NCBI GenBank assembly: GCA_904419875.1
Contig: CAJFTG010000004.1
Span: 1 to 64,000 of the forward strand
DNA from: Candidatus Avimonas caecicola
GTDB taxonomy: Bacteria; Bacillota; Clostridia; Oscillospirales; Acutalibacteraceae
Direction: 5' to 3'
Length of the DNA stretch: 64,000 bases
Within the stretch, counting starts at the first letter, position 1. Each line of letters opens with the position of its first letter. A program made the translations under genes and the position numbers. This document shows, piece by piece, positions 1 through 8,677 of this stretch. The notes under the pieces are model-generated. The model was given only the letters and a program-made list of their open reading frames with translations. It ran no database searches and was not told where the DNA came from.

Positions 1-7
1 GATCAGG

Positions 8-1303
8 TTAATTGTTGCCGGCAATCCGGTCGTTGGCTCTGTCCACATCGGTCTGATATTGGTCGGTAAACGCCTGGATGGATTTTGTGATATCCTCGCC
101 GTTGAACACATCGTTCAGCAGATAGAAGGAACCGTTGCCCGCGCTTAAAATGCCTTCGGTATACTCGCAACTGGCCGGATGCTCCCTCAGCTTCTCATAC
201 AGCTCCAGGCTGCCGGGCATGTGCTCCTCGGTCTTTTCGCTGTCCACCGTTTCGGTCAGAATACATTCGATCAGACGACCGGCGGAATAGGGCGCCTTGG
301 CGCCGTTGGAGATGCAGTAGCCCGAAGCATGAACCATATTGACCCCTTCGCTGTTGCTGGGTCCCACGGGAAAAGCGGTGACGCCAAAATCGAATTTGAT
401 ATCGCCCCGGTCCTTGGCTTTCAGGAATGCATCCTCATCATAGGCATAAGTTCCATGGAAAGCGGCCTTGCCTTTGATAAAATTGGCCTGTCCATCAACC
501 CATCCGTTGCCGGCGATCCGGTTTTTAAAGAAGATGTCCTGAATCATTTCCAGAGATTCCTTCAGCTTGGGATTGTTCATCTGCAGGGTGTATCTGTTGT
601 TGTCAAAGGACACCACGCTGATATCGTTGCTGGAGAGGAAGGCGGAATTGTACATATTTTCAAAGCCGCTGATGCCCGCGCTGTCGTCGTGACACTCCTC
701 TGCGATGCGTTTGAATTCGTCCCAAGTCCATTTGTTCTCTTCATATAGTGTGCGGGGCTCGTCCGGTTCGAAGCCGTTTGCCTCCAGGAGCTTTTTATTG
801 TAAAAAAGGACATAGGGTACGCTGGGGGCACCGGCGCTGTAATATTTTCCGTTGAATTTGGCGAATTGATCCATCATGGGCTTGTCGAAAATATCCGCTT
901 CCGAGGTGAGGTACTCATCCAGGGGCAGGATGTAATTCCCCTGATAGAAGGTCAGAAAAAACTGCACGTAGGAATTAAATACGTCGATCGGCTGCCCGGC
1001 GCCGATGCTGGCAATCACCTTATCCTGCCATGCCTGATCGCCGCTCTGAACCACCTTGACCGTTTTCCCGGTTTCCTTCTGGAACAGCTCGATGCCCTTA
1101 TACACCGGATCCTCCGGGTCGGAATTGGTATAGCCGTTCATCAAAAAGGTGATCTCCGACGGCTCGGATTGAATCTTGTCCGGGTCTTTCTGCTCCACAT
1201 CGATGGAGGGGGGTGGATTGCGTGTGCTGGCGCAGCCGGGCGAGACCACCAGCAGCAATGTCAGAAGAGCGGACAGCCCGGCCATAAGCTTTTTACTTTT
1301 CAT
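8..1303 (-). CDS. ABC transporter extracellular solute-binding lipoprotein (sugar type)
   Basis: 431 aa; signal peptide with lipobox-like LLLVVSPGCAS; SBP family 1-like motifs (FLTFYQGNYILPLDEY, GKYYSAGAPSVPYVLFYNKKLLEANG). Confidence 0.9.
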   Translation of the reverse strand: MKSKKLMAGLSALLTLLLVVSPGCASTRNPPPSIDVEQKDPDKIQSEPSEITFLMNGYTNSDPEDPVYKGIELFQKETGKTVKVVQSGDQAWQDKVIASIGAGQPIDVFNSYVQFFLTFYQGNYILPLDEYLTSEADIFDKPMMDQFAKFNGKYYSAGAPSVPYVLFYNKKLLEANGFEPDEPRTLYEENKWTWDEFKRIAEECHDDSAGISGFENMYNSAFLSSNDISVVSFDNNRYTLQMNNPKLKESLEMIQDIFFKNRIAGNGWVDGQANFIKGKAAFHGTYAYDEDAFLKAKDRGDIKFDFGVTAFPVGPSNSEGVNMVHASGYCISNGAKAPYSAGRLIECILTETVDSEKTEEHMPGSLELYEKLREHPASCEYTEGILSAGNGSFYLLNDVFNGEDITKSIQAFTDQYQTDVDRANDRIAGNN

Positions 1304-1308
1304 TGTAT

Positions 1309-1338
1309 ATACCCCTTTCGTTTATACCCCTTTCGTTT
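1309..1338 (-). repeat. Perfect 15-bp tandem duplication (ATACCCCTTTCGTTT x2) carrying the Shine-Dalgarno region of the SBP gene
   Basis: Read directly; minus strand is AAACGAAAGGGGTATAAACGAAAGGGGTATATACAATG. Confidence 0.9.
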
Positions 1339-1711
1339 GTGATCAACTGCGTGTGCATGAGGTTGTATCCGCCGCTTATATCGTAAATCACCCCGGAGGG
1401 GAAAGCTATATATTTTCGGACGTAATCTGTCAAGAATCGGTGCTTGTGGGCAAAGAACATTGAAAAAGTCCTGAAACATCGTTATGATGAGGTAAAGCGA
1501 ATCAGAAACGAAAAAGTACGGGGTTCCCCGGATTCAATGGGTAAAATCCACCAAAAACAGAGGGTTTCCACGCAAGAATCGTCTGCCGCCGCCTGGCGCC
1601 GGGTTGAAAGAATGAGCCCGCGCTTCGGCGATTTTATATTGTATTTCGGTGATTTGCTCAAGATATACCCAGCGGATTTTCACAGGCGCTCCTATCATTG
1701 AACGGAAAGGG

Positions 1712-4621
1712 ATGGCTCACTCCATGCGGAATTCTGCGCTTTCACGCCGCCGGTTTAGGCGGCTGACCAGCCGGACCGGAGCGGCGGCTCTGGCCCTCTG
1801 CCTGCTGTCGGCGAACATCTCCGGGACTCCCCTGCGCGCCCGTGCTCAGGACGTTCCCACCGCTGTACAGGATATGGCATCCCGGGACAATTTTTATGCT
1901 TATTTGCAGCCGTATGCCGACGCACCGGAGTTTTCCGGGGAAATTGCCTTATCGGCGGCGGAGGCGGTGCTGGAAAAGGCGGAAAGCCTGCCGCCCTCTC
2001 AGGGCCGGGAATGGGAGGTGTTGCTGGAGGAAAAGGGCTATATCACCCTCGCCTTCAACGTACCCGACGAAGCCTTATACTGCCTGGAACTGGACTATCT
2101 GTACGAGGATAACCAGGGCGAGGAAGTGCAGATGTATTTTCAGGTGGACGGGGAGCATCCCTATCTGGAGAGCAAGGCCCTCGCCTTGAAAAGTGTGTGG
2201 AGGGACGTGGGCGGCATCCGGTCCGACGCCCAGGGCAACGACCGGATTCCCCAGCAGGAAGAGGTTTTTCGCTGGCAAACCTTTCTCGTGCGGGATTTTG
2301 CCGGTATGAGCAGCAGTCCCCTGAAGGTCTATCTGACGGCCGGGCGGCACGAGCTGACGGTCGGCTCCGCCGAAGGCCGGTTCCGCATCGGCGGCATCCG
2401 TCTGCGCGGGGAACCGGCCATTCCCACCTACGCGGAGAAAAAGGCGGAATATGACGAGTTGGAGCTCAAGCCGGTGGAGGATATCTGTCTGGTCTATCAG
2501 GCGGAGGCTCCCGCAGAAAAAACCGACCAGATCCTGTACCCTACCTATGACCGAAGCAGCCCAGCCACCCAGCCCTACGAGGTTGGCAAGATCAAGAGAA
2601 ACACCATTGGTCAGGAGAACTGGGCCTCTGCCGGTATGGCCGTCACCTATGAGGTGACGGCGCCCGCCGACGGGCTGTATCTGCTGACGCTGAAATACAA
2701 GCAAAGCCTGCAGACCGACATGACCTCCTTCCGCAGTATCAGCGTCAATGGAGAGATTCCCTTCAAGGAAGGGGAATGTGTTTCCTTCCCCTTCGGCTTC
2801 GGTTGGGAGAATAAAACCCTGTCGGACGCGCACGGCAATCCCTGTTATATCCATCTGGCCAAGGGTCCGAATACAATCCGCATCGAGGCCACCGTGGGAT
2901 CCATGTCCGCCGTTCTCGACAAGGTAGACCAGATCGTTTACCGGATGAACGAGATTTACCGCCGCATCATGATGATCACCGGCACCGACCCGGACACCAA
3001 CCGCGACTACTATCTGGACCGGGAGATTCCTCAACTGGCCGACTGGCTGAAAGAACAGGCGGCGGAGCTGGAGGAGGCCGCAGACATGGTGCAGGAGGAA
3101 TATGGGCGGCGGACCAGTGAAGCGGAAAAGTTTATCCGGGTCGCCGACATGCTCCGGGATTTTGCCGATGAGCCGGCGGACATCGCCATGCGCTTCTCTG
3201 AAATGCGCAATGAGATCAGCACTCTGACCAACTGGCTGATTGATGCACAGGATCAGCCGCTGGAGCTGGATTATTTTATCCTCCACTCTGCGGACGCGGA
3301 ACTGCCCTCCGCCAAGGCTACTTTCTGGGAGCGGTTAAAAAACGGTTTCCTCAACTTTATTCATTCCTACATGGAGGACTATACCGGCCGTCAGTCGGAG
3401 GGGGAACGGACCATCACGGTGTGGTCCAGCGACGGGCGGGAGCAGGTGCAGCTCCTCAAGGATTTGATCAACGACCGCTTCACCCCGGAAACCGGTATCG
3501 CGGTGAATCTGAGCCTGGTGCAGGGCGGCTTCATCGAGGCGACGCTGGCGGGTAAGGGCCCCGATGTGGCCCTGGGTGTAGCCCGGGGCCAGCCGGTCAA
3601 TCTGGCGTGCCGGGGGGCGCTGTTGGACCTGAGCGGCTTTGACAGCTATACATCCGTTACCCAGCGCTTTCTCCCCGAGGCGATGCTTCCCTATGAATAC
3701 AACGGGGGCTGCTACGCCCTGCCCACCACCCAACAGTTTTTCATGATGTTCTATCGCACCGATATATTGGAAGCCCTGGGGCTGGAGCCGCCCCAGACCT
3801 GGAAGGAGCTGAACTCCCTGCTGCCGGTGCTGGATCGGCACCACATGACGGTGGGACTACCCTATGCCTCTGTTTCAGCGCTGAGCGCCGTGGACGGCGG
3901 GCTGGGTTCCAAGGATATGTTCCCCCTGCTACTGATGCAAATGGGCGGCCAATTCTACAACGAGGACCAGAGCGCTACCGGCTTCGACAGCCCGGAGGCA
4001 GTGGAGGCCTTCAAGATGTGGGTGGATTTCTATGTCAAGCGCGGCTTTGACCTGACCTTTGACTTCAACTCCCGGTTTCGCAGCGGCGAGATGCCTCTAG
4101 GCATTGCAACCTACCAGACCTACAACCTTTTGAGTGTGGCAGCGCCCGAAATCCGCAACCAGTGGGCAATGCTGCCGGTGCCCGGAATCGAAAAGGAAGA
4201 CGGGACCATCGACCGCACGGTGGGCACCTCCGGAACAGGCTCGGTCATCTTCAAAAAGGCCGCCGATCCGGACGCCTGTTGGGAATTCTTGGATTGGTGG
4301 TCCAGCACCGAAATCCAATACCAGTACGGCATTGGCATCGAGAACCTGTTAGGCCCGGCGGGACGCTATACCCCCTCCAATGTGGAAGCCATGAAGCGGC
4401 TGCCCTGGTCCTCCGATGAATGGAGGGTGCTGGAGGAGCAAATGTCTTTTATCCGGGAGATTCCTGAGGTTCCCGGCAGCTATTATGTGTCCCGCTCCCT
4501 GGACAACGCGTTCCGCGACGCCACCTACAACATGGCCAACCCCCGGGAGGCTCTGGAAAGAGAAAACGAAAAAATCAACCGGGAACTGGAGAGAAAACGG
4601 CAGGAGCTGGGGATCAAATAG
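1712..4621 (+). CDS. Giant extracellular solute-binding protein with N-terminal jelly-roll-like domains and a helical linker (cassette 1)
   Basis: About 969 aa; signal peptide; two N-terminal beta-rich repeats; SBP domain in the C-terminal ~380 aa (ALPTTQQFFMMFYRTDILEALGLEPPQTWKEL); paralogue at 34562-37381. Start chosen among ATG 1649/1712/1724. Confidence 0.85.
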   Translation: MAHSMRNSALSRRRFRRLTSRTGAAALALCLLSANISGTPLRARAQDVPTAVQDMASRDNFYAYLQPYADAPEFSGEIALSAAEAVLEKAESLPPSQGREWEVLLEEKGYITLAFNVPDEALYCLELDYLYEDNQGEEVQMYFQVDGEHPYLESKALALKSVWRDVGGIRSDAQGNDRIPQQEEVFRWQTFLVRDFAGMSSSPLKVYLTAGRHELTVGSAEGRFRIGGIRLRGEPAIPTYAEKKAEYDELELKPVEDICLVYQAEAPAEKTDQILYPTYDRSSPATQPYEVGKIKRNTIGQENWASAGMAVTYEVTAPADGLYLLTLKYKQSLQTDMTSFRSISVNGEIPFKEGECVSFPFGFGWENKTLSDAHGNPCYIHLAKGPNTIRIEATVGSMSAVLDKVDQIVYRMNEIYRRIMMITGTDPDTNRDYYLDREIPQLADWLKEQAAELEEAADMVQEEYGRRTSEAEKFIRVADMLRDFADEPADIAMRFSEMRNEISTLTNWLIDAQDQPLELDYFILHSADAELPSAKATFWERLKNGFLNFIHSYMEDYTGRQSEGERTITVWSSDGREQVQLLKDLINDRFTPETGIAVNLSLVQGGFIEATLAGKGPDVALGVARGQPVNLACRGALLDLSGFDSYTSVTQRFLPEAMLPYEYNGGCYALPTTQQFFMMFYRTDILEALGLEPPQTWKELNSLLPVLDRHHMTVGLPYASVSALSAVDGGLGSKDMFPLLLMQMGGQFYNEDQSATGFDSPEAVEAFKMWVDFYVKRGFDLTFDFNSRFRSGEMPLGIATYQTYNLLSVAAPEIRNQWAMLPVPGIEKEDGTIDRTVGTSGTGSVIFKKAADPDACWEFLDWWSSTEIQYQYGIGIENLLGPAGRYTPSNVEAMKRLPWSSDEWRVLEEQMSFIREIPEVPGSYYVSRSLDNAFRDATYNMANPREALERENEKINRELERKRQELGIK

Positions 4622-4686
4622 AACGTTATCCCGGCGCTGACACCAGTATCCAAGCGGCAAATACCCAGGAAAGGACCGGATAAGGT

Positions 4687-5637
4687 ATGGCGATACAGAA
4701 AGCCAAAATAAAGCCCCGAACGGCATCCGCCGCGGGCAAGGGGAAGTCCGTGGGACGTTACTTGCTAGATCACCGGGCCAGCTACATACTGATGCTCCCC
4801 TTTATGTCCCTTTTCTTCATTTTTACCGTTATCCCCGTGGTATCCTCCATGGGACTGGGATTGACCTATTTCAATATGCTGGAACCTCCCCGATTCGTTG
4901 GCTTCATGAATTTTGAGCGGATGCTGCTGGACGATGAGGTGTTCCTGATCGTATTGAAAAACACCCTGATCTTTGCGGTGATCACCGGGCCCATCGGGTA
5001 TATCATCTCCTTCTTCTCCGCCTGGCTAATCAATGAACTGGGAAACACCCTGCGCACGGTGATGACCTTTATTTTCTATGCTCCGGCGCTGTCCGGCAAT
5101 ATGTATTTCATCTGGGGCATCCTGTTCAGCGGCGACCGCTACGGCCTGATCAACTCCCTGCTGCTGCAGCTAGGTCTGACCAGCCAGCCCATGCAGTGGT
5201 TCAGCGACACTTCCCTCATTATGCCTGCCCTGATCGTGATTCAGCTCTGGCTCAGCCTGGGCACCGGGTTCCTGGCCTTTATCGCCGGGTTTCAGGGGAT
5301 GGACAAGAGCCTGTTTGAGGCCGGGGCCATCGACGGCATCCGCAACCGCTGGCAGGAGCTGTGGTACATCACCATCCCGTCTATGTCCCAGATCATGCTG
5401 TTCAGCGCCGTGATGCAGATCGGCGTCTCCTTCGGGGTGGGCAGCATCGTCCAGGCGCTGGCGGGCTTCCCCACCACCGAGTACTGCGCCGATACCATCA
5501 TCACCTATATCGCGGATGTCGGCACCGTCCGCTTTGAAATGGGATATGCCTCGGCAATCGCCGTGTTCCTGTTCCTGATGATGCTGCTGACCAACTTTCT
5601 CATCAGCCACGTACTGAAGCGCTTCAGCCAAGACTGA
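4687..5637 (+). CDS. ABC transporter permease, MalF/LplB-type (F, cassette 1)
   Basis: 316 aa, about 6 TM segments, EAA-loop EAGAIDGIRNRWQELWYITIPSM. Confidence 0.92.
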   Translation: MAIQKAKIKPRTASAAGKGKSVGRYLLDHRASYILMLPFMSLFFIFTVIPVVSSMGLGLTYFNMLEPPRFVGFMNFERMLLDDEVFLIVLKNTLIFAVITGPIGYIISFFSAWLINELGNTLRTVMTFIFYAPALSGNMYFIWGILFSGDRYGLINSLLLQLGLTSQPMQWFSDTSLIMPALIVIQLWLSLGTGFLAFIAGFQGMDKSLFEAGAIDGIRNRWQELWYITIPSMSQIMLFSAVMQIGVSFGVGSIVQALAGFPTTEYCADTIITYIADVGTVRFEMGYASAIAVFLFLMMLLTNFLISHVLKRFSQD

Positions 5638-5652
5638 GAAAGGACGGACCGA

Positions 5653-6507
5653 ATGAGCGTATTATTCAAGAAAAAGGTGAACCGCTCCCTGGGCGGCAAT
5701 CTTCTGATCTTTCTCCTCCTGCTGCTGATGGGCGGCTTTCTGATCATCCCGCTGATATATGCTGCCTCTTCGGCGTTCAAGCCCCTGGATGAAATTTTTA
5801 TCTTCCCGCCCCTGATTTTCGCGAAAAAACCCACCTGGAACAATTTTATCTGGCTGGGGCAGATCGTCAACGATTTTTGGGTCCCTCTGTCCCGATACAT
5901 CGTGAACAGCGTGTTGGTGAGCGTGGTGGCCACTGTCGGCCACATCCTGTTTGCCAGTATGGCGGCCTATCCCCTGGCCAAGCACCAGTTTGCCGGAAAG
6001 TGGCTGCTGAACACTCTGGTCCGCCTGGCGCTGCTGTTTACCTCCACCGTCACCTATATTCCGCAATACATCGTTATGGCCCAGTTAGGGCTCATCAACA
6101 ACCAGCTGGCCCTGATTCTGCCCGCTCTCCAATCCTCTCTGGGCCTGTATCTGATGCAGAGCTTCATGGCCGGGATTCCGGGCGAGATGCTGGAGGCGGC
6201 CAGAATCGACGCGGCGTCGGAATACCGGATCTGGTTCTCCATCGTCATGCCCAATGTGAAGCCCGCGTGGCTGACGCTGATGATCTTTTCCTTTCAGGGA
6301 ATATGGAACAATACCGGCGGTACCCTGGTGTATCAGGAGAACCTCAAGGTATTGCCCTCCATTCTCGGACAGATCAGCGCGGGGGGCATCGCACTGTCCG
6401 GCGTCACCGCCGCCGCAACACTGGTGATGCTGATCCCGCCGATCATCCTGTTTTTGGTGTCTCAGAACCGGGTAATCGAAACCATGAGCACATCCGGCAT
6501 GAAATAG
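5653..6507 (+). CDS. ABC transporter permease, MalG/YtcP-type (G, cassette 1)
   Basis: 284 aa, multi-TM, EAA-loop EAARIDAASEYRIWFSIVMPNVKPAW. Confidence 0.92.
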   Translation: MSVLFKKKVNRSLGGNLLIFLLLLLMGGFLIIPLIYAASSAFKPLDEIFIFPPLIFAKKPTWNNFIWLGQIVNDFWVPLSRYIVNSVLVSVVATVGHILFASMAAYPLAKHQFAGKWLLNTLVRLALLFTSTVTYIPQYIVMAQLGLINNQLALILPALQSSLGLYLMQSFMAGIPGEMLEAARIDAASEYRIWFSIVMPNVKPAWLTLMIFSFQGIWNNTGGTLVYQENLKVLPSILGQISAGGIALSGVTAAATLVMLIPPIILFLVSQNRVIETMSTSGMK

Positions 6508-6523
6508 ACGGGAAGGGAGCACG

Positions 6524-8641
6524 ATGATGGGCATGAGGAAGGAAATAGCGGGAGGAAACCGGAAAGGCCGCCGATTTCTCGCCGTTTTCTTGGCGGCGCT
6601 TCTGGCTGCGGGCTGTGCCCTTTCCGCGGAAGCGGCGCAGACATCTTTCAGCTATGTTTACAACTCCAAGGACGAATCGGTCCCCACCGCCCTGGCCTAT
6701 GAGCCTGTGGCAACGGTCTCCGGGCTGGAGATGGGCGCCGGGGCGCTGAACAAGCCTCAGGACATGGTGGTATATGACGATGAGGTCTATATCCTGGACG
6801 CAGACAATCAGCGGATTGTGGTGCTGGACCGAGAACTGAGGCTCCGCCGAATTGTGGAGCCTCATAATCCGGACGGCTCCCGGCTGGAGCTTCAGACCGC
6901 TCTGGGGGTCTATGTCAGCGGCCAGACGGTGTATGTGGCCGACCGGGGCGCTCAAACCGTCTACCTGATGGATCAGGAGGGAACGGTGACGGGTGCCATC
7001 CCCTCGCCCGACCCGGCCGTCCTGCCGCCGGATTTTCAATATGAGCCCTCCAAGGTGCTGGTATCCTCCAGCGGATATGTCTATGTGGTATCGGTGGGCT
7101 CCACCTCCGGGGCCCTGATGTTTGATCCCCGGTTGGATTTCATCGGCTTTTTCGGCAGTTGGGACGTAGACGTCACCGAAAGCCTGATTTTCGACAATTT
7201 CTGGCGGAAGATCATGAATTCCCAACAGGTCCTCAGCGCACTCAACCGCCGGCTTCCCGATCCCATGGTGAATTTCGTCATCGATGATGAGGATTACATT
7301 TACGCCATCCGGGGCACCGCCGGAGGGCGGCAACAGGTACGCCGTCTGAATTCCCAGGGTGCCAATATTTTGTATACTCCCTCCGGCCAATGGGGGATGT
7401 TCTCTGAACGGGAAACCTGGTTTGATGAGCAGAACAACGTATATGTGGACTCCCTCCTCTGCGATATCACGGTGGACGAGGAGGGGTTTATTACCGTGCT
7501 GGACAGCACCCGGGGACGGATTTTCCAGTACGATCCCCAGTCCAATAATCTGTTCGCTTTCGGCGGAATGGCCTCCCAGGCGGGGACCTTTCAGTCCCCC
7601 GTCGCCATCGACCGGCTGGGCGAGAGCTTGCTGGTGTTGGACCAGAAGGCCGGGACCGTCACAGTGTTCCGACCCACCAAATTTGCCGACGACGTGCATA
7701 CCGCCTCGGTGCTGTACCAGGACGGGAAATACATCGAGGCCAAGCCCTACTGGGAACAGGTGCTGAAAATGGATCCCAACTATGAGCTGGCCAACATCGG
7801 CATGGCCAAGGCCTGTTCCAAGCTGGGAATGCACCAAGAGGCGCTGGAATACTATCGCCGGGGCAACGACAAGGAAGGCTACTCCGCAGCAGCCAAGCTG
7901 CTGCGGGACGATACCCTGCGCCGATGGTTTCCGTGCGTGCTCACCGGCTTTGTTCTCCTGCTGGGCGGCCTGATATTCTGGCTGCTCTACAGCGAAAGGC
8001 ACCGGAAAAACGACTATATCGTCCAGATCAGCCGGGGCCGGTTCCCCATGTACTGCATGGCCCATCCCTTCAAGGGATATACCGAGCTAAAATTTGAAAA
8101 AAAGGGTTCCGTGGCCATCGCCAACGGTATACTGGCGGTTTTCTTCATCGTCTCGGTACTGAACCGGCAGCTGACCAGCTTCGCCTTCAGTACCAGCGAC
8201 GGGGTCCCCTTCAACCTGCTGCTGGAGCTGGGCAAGACCGTCGGCCTGTTCGCCGCCTGGGTGGTGTGTAACTGGGCGGTCAGCACCTTCACCGACGGCG
8301 AGGGAAAGCTGCGGGAAATCTGGATCTTTACCGCCTACGCCCTGCTGCCCTACATCCTAACGCTGGGCGCTCTGACCCTATCCAGCCATATTTTCTCCCT
8401 GCAGGAGCGGGCGTTCTACGATATTTTCCAGAATATCGGGATGCTCTGGTTCCTAGTCAGCGTGCTGATGTCGGTGAAAGAGGTCCATCAGTATACCATG
8501 AAGCAGACAATTTTCCATCTGATACTGACCTTTGTGGGAATCGCCTTTATCATCCTGATCATCACGGCGGTATACAGCATGCTTGTGCAGCTGTTCGGCT
8601 TCCTGATCACCTTGGGCAATGAGCTGCGGATGCGGTCCTAG
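6524..8641 (+). CDS. NHL-repeat/TPR-like exported protein fused to C-terminal Yip1-like membrane domain (cassette 1)
   Basis: 705 aa: signal peptide, NHL-type repeats (LNKPQDMVVYDDEVYILDADNQRIVVLD), TPR-like KYIEAKPYWEQVLKMDPNYELANIGMAKA, TM, then multi-TM domain with DGEGKLREIWIFTAYALLPY. Confidence 0.85.
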   Translation: MMGMRKEIAGGNRKGRRFLAVFLAALLAAGCALSAEAAQTSFSYVYNSKDESVPTALAYEPVATVSGLEMGAGALNKPQDMVVYDDEVYILDADNQRIVVLDRELRLRRIVEPHNPDGSRLELQTALGVYVSGQTVYVADRGAQTVYLMDQEGTVTGAIPSPDPAVLPPDFQYEPSKVLVSSSGYVYVVSVGSTSGALMFDPRLDFIGFFGSWDVDVTESLIFDNFWRKIMNSQQVLSALNRRLPDPMVNFVIDDEDYIYAIRGTAGGRQQVRRLNSQGANILYTPSGQWGMFSERETWFDEQNNVYVDSLLCDITVDEEGFITVLDSTRGRIFQYDPQSNNLFAFGGMASQAGTFQSPVAIDRLGESLLVLDQKAGTVTVFRPTKFADDVHTASVLYQDGKYIEAKPYWEQVLKMDPNYELANIGMAKACSKLGMHQEALEYYRRGNDKEGYSAAAKLLRDDTLRRWFPCVLTGFVLLLGGLIFWLLYSERHRKNDYIVQISRGRFPMYCMAHPFKGYTELKFEKKGSVAIANGILAVFFIVSVLNRQLTSFAFSTSDGVPFNLLLELGKTVGLFAAWVVCNWAVSTFTDGEGKLREIWIFTAYALLPYILTLGALTLSSHIFSLQERAFYDIFQNIGMLWFLVSVLMSVKEVHQYTMKQTIFHLILTFVGIAFIILIITAVYSMLVQLFGFLITLGNELRMRS

Positions 8642-8677
8642 GAAATTCAACGGTTACCACAAGAGAAAGGCTGAGAG

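Noticed and set aside
771-800. GGTTCGAA as a tRNA T-loop signature
   Set aside because: Within the SBP coding sequence; no acceptor stem or anticodon arm around it.
2075-3286. 403-aa minus-strand ORF (and similar long antisense ORFs such as 6443-8065, 25602-27752, 40292-42142, 49067-50266, 52324-53856)
   Set aside because: Mirror-strand open frames typical of GC-rich coding DNA. They lie antisense to well-supported genes and their translations lack coherent domains.
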